From Stramonita haemastoma (taxonomy: Eukaryota; Mollusca; Gastropoda; Neogastropoda; Muricidae): a stretch of DNA of 64,000 nucleotides. Numbering within the stretch: position 1 is the stretch's first letter; each line of letters starts with the position of its first letter. The stretch lies in assembly GCA_030674155.1 (NCBI GenBank), contig CM060342.1, positions 10,816,328 through 10,880,327 of the forward strand, read 5' to 3'. Positions 63,501 through 64,000 of this stretch are shown here, in pieces. The translations under genes and the position numbers were made by a program. Below the pieces are notes generated by a model. The model saw nothing but the letters and a program-made list of their open reading frames with translations, was not told where the DNA came from and searched no databases.

Positions 63501-63678
63501 ACGATGGCGATGACGACGACAAAGAAGCAGAGGCCATCCTGAGGAAGCGTCGCAAGCTGATGGAGGCCTACGACAAGGAGAGCAAACACTACGTCGACCC
63601 CTCAGAGTACCCCAGCGACGAGGAGGGGCTAGAGGAACCCACACTGATGGAACTGGAGGGGGGGGAGGAGGGAGAGAG
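51338..63678 (+). CDS. FTSJ3: FTSJ3/SPB1 pre-rRNA 2'-O-ribose methyltransferase (5' part, 12 exons)
   Basis: Nucleolar enzyme that methylates ribose on pre-rRNA and acts in ribosome assembly (yeast Spb1 family). Exons: 51338-51404, 52834-52986, 53436-53515, 55266-55365, 55942-56072, 56938-57119, 57810-57918, 58520-58620, 58857-58934, 61112-61228, 62002-62137, 63443-63678. All join in phase with no frameshift: 496 codons plus 2 nt, and the gene continues past the window. Start [21 protein letters not shown] is the family N-terminus. SAM motif DLCAAPGGW is at 50-58. The catalytic tetrad is K31 (AAFKL), D117 (NDGAPNVG), K157 (FVTKVF), E192 (AEIFVV). Residues about 275-335 match the central Spb1 region ([20 protein letters not shown]). 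From about 335 the chain is acidic and Lys-rich. [12 protein letters not shown] at about 390 and the acidic exon 12 match family blocks. Confidence 0.95.
51650..51667 (+). repeat. T run joined to G run
   Basis: Poly-T followed by about 16 G in FTSJ3 intron 1; a likely assembly weak spot. Confidence 0.8.
53003..53050 (+). repeat. (AGT)n microsatellite
   Basis: About 14 AGT units starting about 17 bp after the FTSJ3 exon 2 donor. Confidence 0.95.
53244..53322 (+). repeat. (CA)n microsatellite
   Basis: CA array with one CTCA interruption, in FTSJ3 intron 2. Confidence 0.95.
54000..54155 (+). mobile_element. SINE-1 3' fragment
   Basis: 'cagttccacctttcagaaga', 'gtgggaacagatgacaaag', 'cttattccattatcctggaa', then ATAA repeats. 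Confidence 0.75.
54317..54601 (-). mobile_element. SINE-2 copy 1 with 12-bp TSD
   Basis: On the minus strand the head reads GCCGCGGTAGTCGAGTGGTT (A-box) and GCGGGTTCGATCCC (B-box), with a tRNA-like ACTCGTAATCT stretch between. Flanked by TTTTTGTTGTGT at 54305-54316 and 54602-54613, the hallmark of LINE-mediated insertion. Confidence 0.9.
55600..55740 (-). mobile_element. SINE-1 3' fragment
   Basis: 'tttcaagggtaatggaatag' and 'gtgcatgcagttttgtaaag', split by an A/T-rich insert. Confidence 0.6.
55838..55915. repeat. (AT)n microsatellite
   Basis: AT array ending about 27 bp before the FTSJ3 exon 5 acceptor. Confidence 0.95.
56457..56742 (-). mobile_element. SINE-2 copy 2
   Basis: Nearly identical to 54317-54601 over its length and in the same orientation. 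A long clean TSD is not obvious here. Confidence 0.88.
57180..57330 (+). repeat. Repeat A fragment and (CA)n microsatellite
   Basis: 'ccactggtgaacctcagagc' then GCAT units and about 40 CA units (57247-57323), in FTSJ3 intron 6 about 60 bp after the donor and a G run. Confidence 0.9.
57430..57640 (+). repeat. Repeat I with terminal inverted hairpin
   Basis: 'cagtgtgcactttcaatctc' through 'gttaagctggggaat' matches 13205-13310. 'tggggaatgcgcaacaaca' is then followed by 'tgttgttgcatattcccca', an inverted repeat spanning about 57550-57615. Confidence 0.65.
57676..57795 (+). mobile_element. SINE-3 fragment (internal deletion)
   Basis: 'ggaaggtggcaggatgggtc', 'gcctaacaagtaaaccgtg', 'ctgaatgtcaaagtcttt'. 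It ends just before the FTSJ3 exon 7 acceptor. Confidence 0.65.
57965..58200 (+). mobile_element. SINE-3 head joined to repeat A
   Basis: 'acgttcacctatcaagtaaa' with B-box-like 'gggttagattccgag', then repeat A: 'catccctgaaggtgaaaagc', 'caccattgacgaacctcaga'. Confidence 0.6.
58657..58762 (+). repeat. (TG)n(CG)(GA)n compound microsatellite
   Basis: TG array starting about 35 bp after the FTSJ3 exon 8 donor, followed by a GA array. Confidence 0.95.
59035..60212. mobile_element. MITE-D, TTAA-flanked element with subterminal repeats
   Basis: 1,178 bp; left end TTAACTCTTTCATTCCC, right end (complement) TTAATTCTTTCATTCCC, 16 of 17 matching. The left subterminal region repeats CTTTCATTCCC-type motifs at about 59041, 59075 and 59112. 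The right has three palindromic units CCGGTTTACCGGG, CCGGTATACCGGG and CCGGTAAACCGGG, each followed by GGGAA.GAAAG. A ~37-base G run lies inside. It is within FTSJ3 intron 9 and has no transposase. Confidence 0.85.
59801..59838 (+). repeat. Long G homopolymer
   Basis: About 36 consecutive G residues within MITE-D; a second G-rich stretch is at 59960-59985. Confidence 0.9.
60340..60765 (+). mobile_element. SINE-4 copy, full length, forward
   Basis: Head 'ggatcggtggtctaggtggt' (A-box-like) and 'ggggctcgtaccccgtt'; body 'ctttcggatgagacgataaa', 'gagagcagcccgaatttcac'; tail of ACAAAAT repeats. It sits directly after a TG array. Confidence 0.85.
61830..61918 (+). repeat. Dispersed repeat A copy
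   Basis: 'aggtgggcaaaattcaaagt', 'tgctaatgaacctcggagct', 'ctagctgaggaatgaaa'. Confidence 0.7.
62345..62629. mobile_element. MITE-A copy 2
   Basis: 285 bp, TTAACCCTCTTGCATTTGG...GGGACTAAGAGGGTTAA, TTAA at both ends; same family as 7703-8018. FTSJ3 intron 11. Confidence 0.9.
62925..63010 (+). repeat. Dispersed repeat A copy
   Basis: 'ttggaaagggtctaccttca', 'gtgggcaaaaacagtcgcat', 'ttggagctctagcggaggaa'. Confidence 0.7.
63170..63320 (+). repeat. Repeat A copy fused to a SINE-1 head remnant
   Basis: 'ccctgaagttggaatgcggc', 'gtaaaaatggtggcatacgc', 'gatgaacctcggagctctag', then 'cacagatcgtgagcgcaatt' and 'ctaaccaaccaggctatcc', the complement of a SINE-1 head. Confidence 0.7.
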
Positions 63679-63689
63679 GTGAGGATTTA

Positions 63690-63975
63690 TTTATTTTATT
63701 TATTTTATTTTAGTTATTCTTTTTATTTGGAGGATAATGGAAAAAGCACTCATGTGCTTTTTTACATCCAGTCCCCGTGTGTATGCAGTTTTGTCAATTC
63801 TGTCATCCATTCCCACCAGCACACTATGGCCTACTCTTACGGAAAACGGAACAAGATTTAACTTGTGCGCAAGATGTTCTGCATGCGTTCGCACTCGGGG
63901 CCTCAGTTTATAGTCTCATCCAAAAGACTTTTGGGGAGAGTGGAGTCAGCACTGATGCCATGAGTAAACGAGAGA
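63690..63975 (-). mobile_element. SINE-1 copy
   Basis: Begins right after the FTSJ3 exon 12 donor. 'tttggaggataatggaaaaa', 'ccagtccccgtgtgtatgca', 'ttatagtctcatccaaaaga'; the head is cut at about 63975. Confidence 0.8.
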
Positions 63976-64000
63976 GGTGAGGAGAGATGTACAAAACTGC

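Overview
This is an animal nuclear genome window carrying five protein-coding genes split by GT-AG introns, with very dense simple repeats, SINEs and short inverted-repeat DNA transposons. The gene set, intron sizes (tens of bases to several kb) and tRNA-derived SINE families fit a lophotrochozoan. A gastropod mollusc is my best guess, but that is an impression from repeat style and not proven by the sequence.

Layout: (1) 749-1305, minus: first exon of a type II membrane protein with an FkbM-type methyltransferase motif, running off the left edge. (2) 1815-12653, plus: RPUSD4-like mitochondrial RNA pseudouridine synthase, ten exons, several apparent frameshifts. (3) 16502-23538, minus: complete six-exon TMEM199/VMA12-like V-ATPase assembly factor, 195 aa. 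(4) 23632-44848 or beyond, plus: SFSWAP (suppressor of white-apricot homologue), at least 15 exons. (5) 51338 to past the right edge, plus: FTSJ3/SPB1 pre-rRNA 2'-O-methyltransferase, 12 exons seen. TMEM199 and SFSWAP are divergent with only 93 bp between start codons. RPUSD4 and TMEM199 are convergent.

The genes share no pathway. Three act on RNA (pseudouridylation, splicing regulation, rRNA methylation and ribosome assembly) and one serves V-ATPase assembly. All look like housekeeping genes.

Non-coding DNA holds at least four tRNA-like SINE families (here SINE-1 to SINE-4; a fifth, SINE-5, is less certain), one 5S-rRNA-derived SINE family, a dispersed ~90-bp repeat (repeat A), and several non-autonomous DNA elements with clear terminal inverted repeats: four TTAA-flanked types (one copy nested in a SINE, one 11 nt from a splice acceptor), a TA-flanked one, and hAT-like or unclassified ones. 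(TG)n tracts lie preferentially on the sense strand of the genes and often abut splice sites. I found no prokaryote-type system, CRISPR, rRNA gene or functional tRNA gene. The most interesting material is the transposon-gene interplay in RPUSD4, the nested and subterminal-repeat TTAA elements, and the SFSWAP/TMEM199 promoter.
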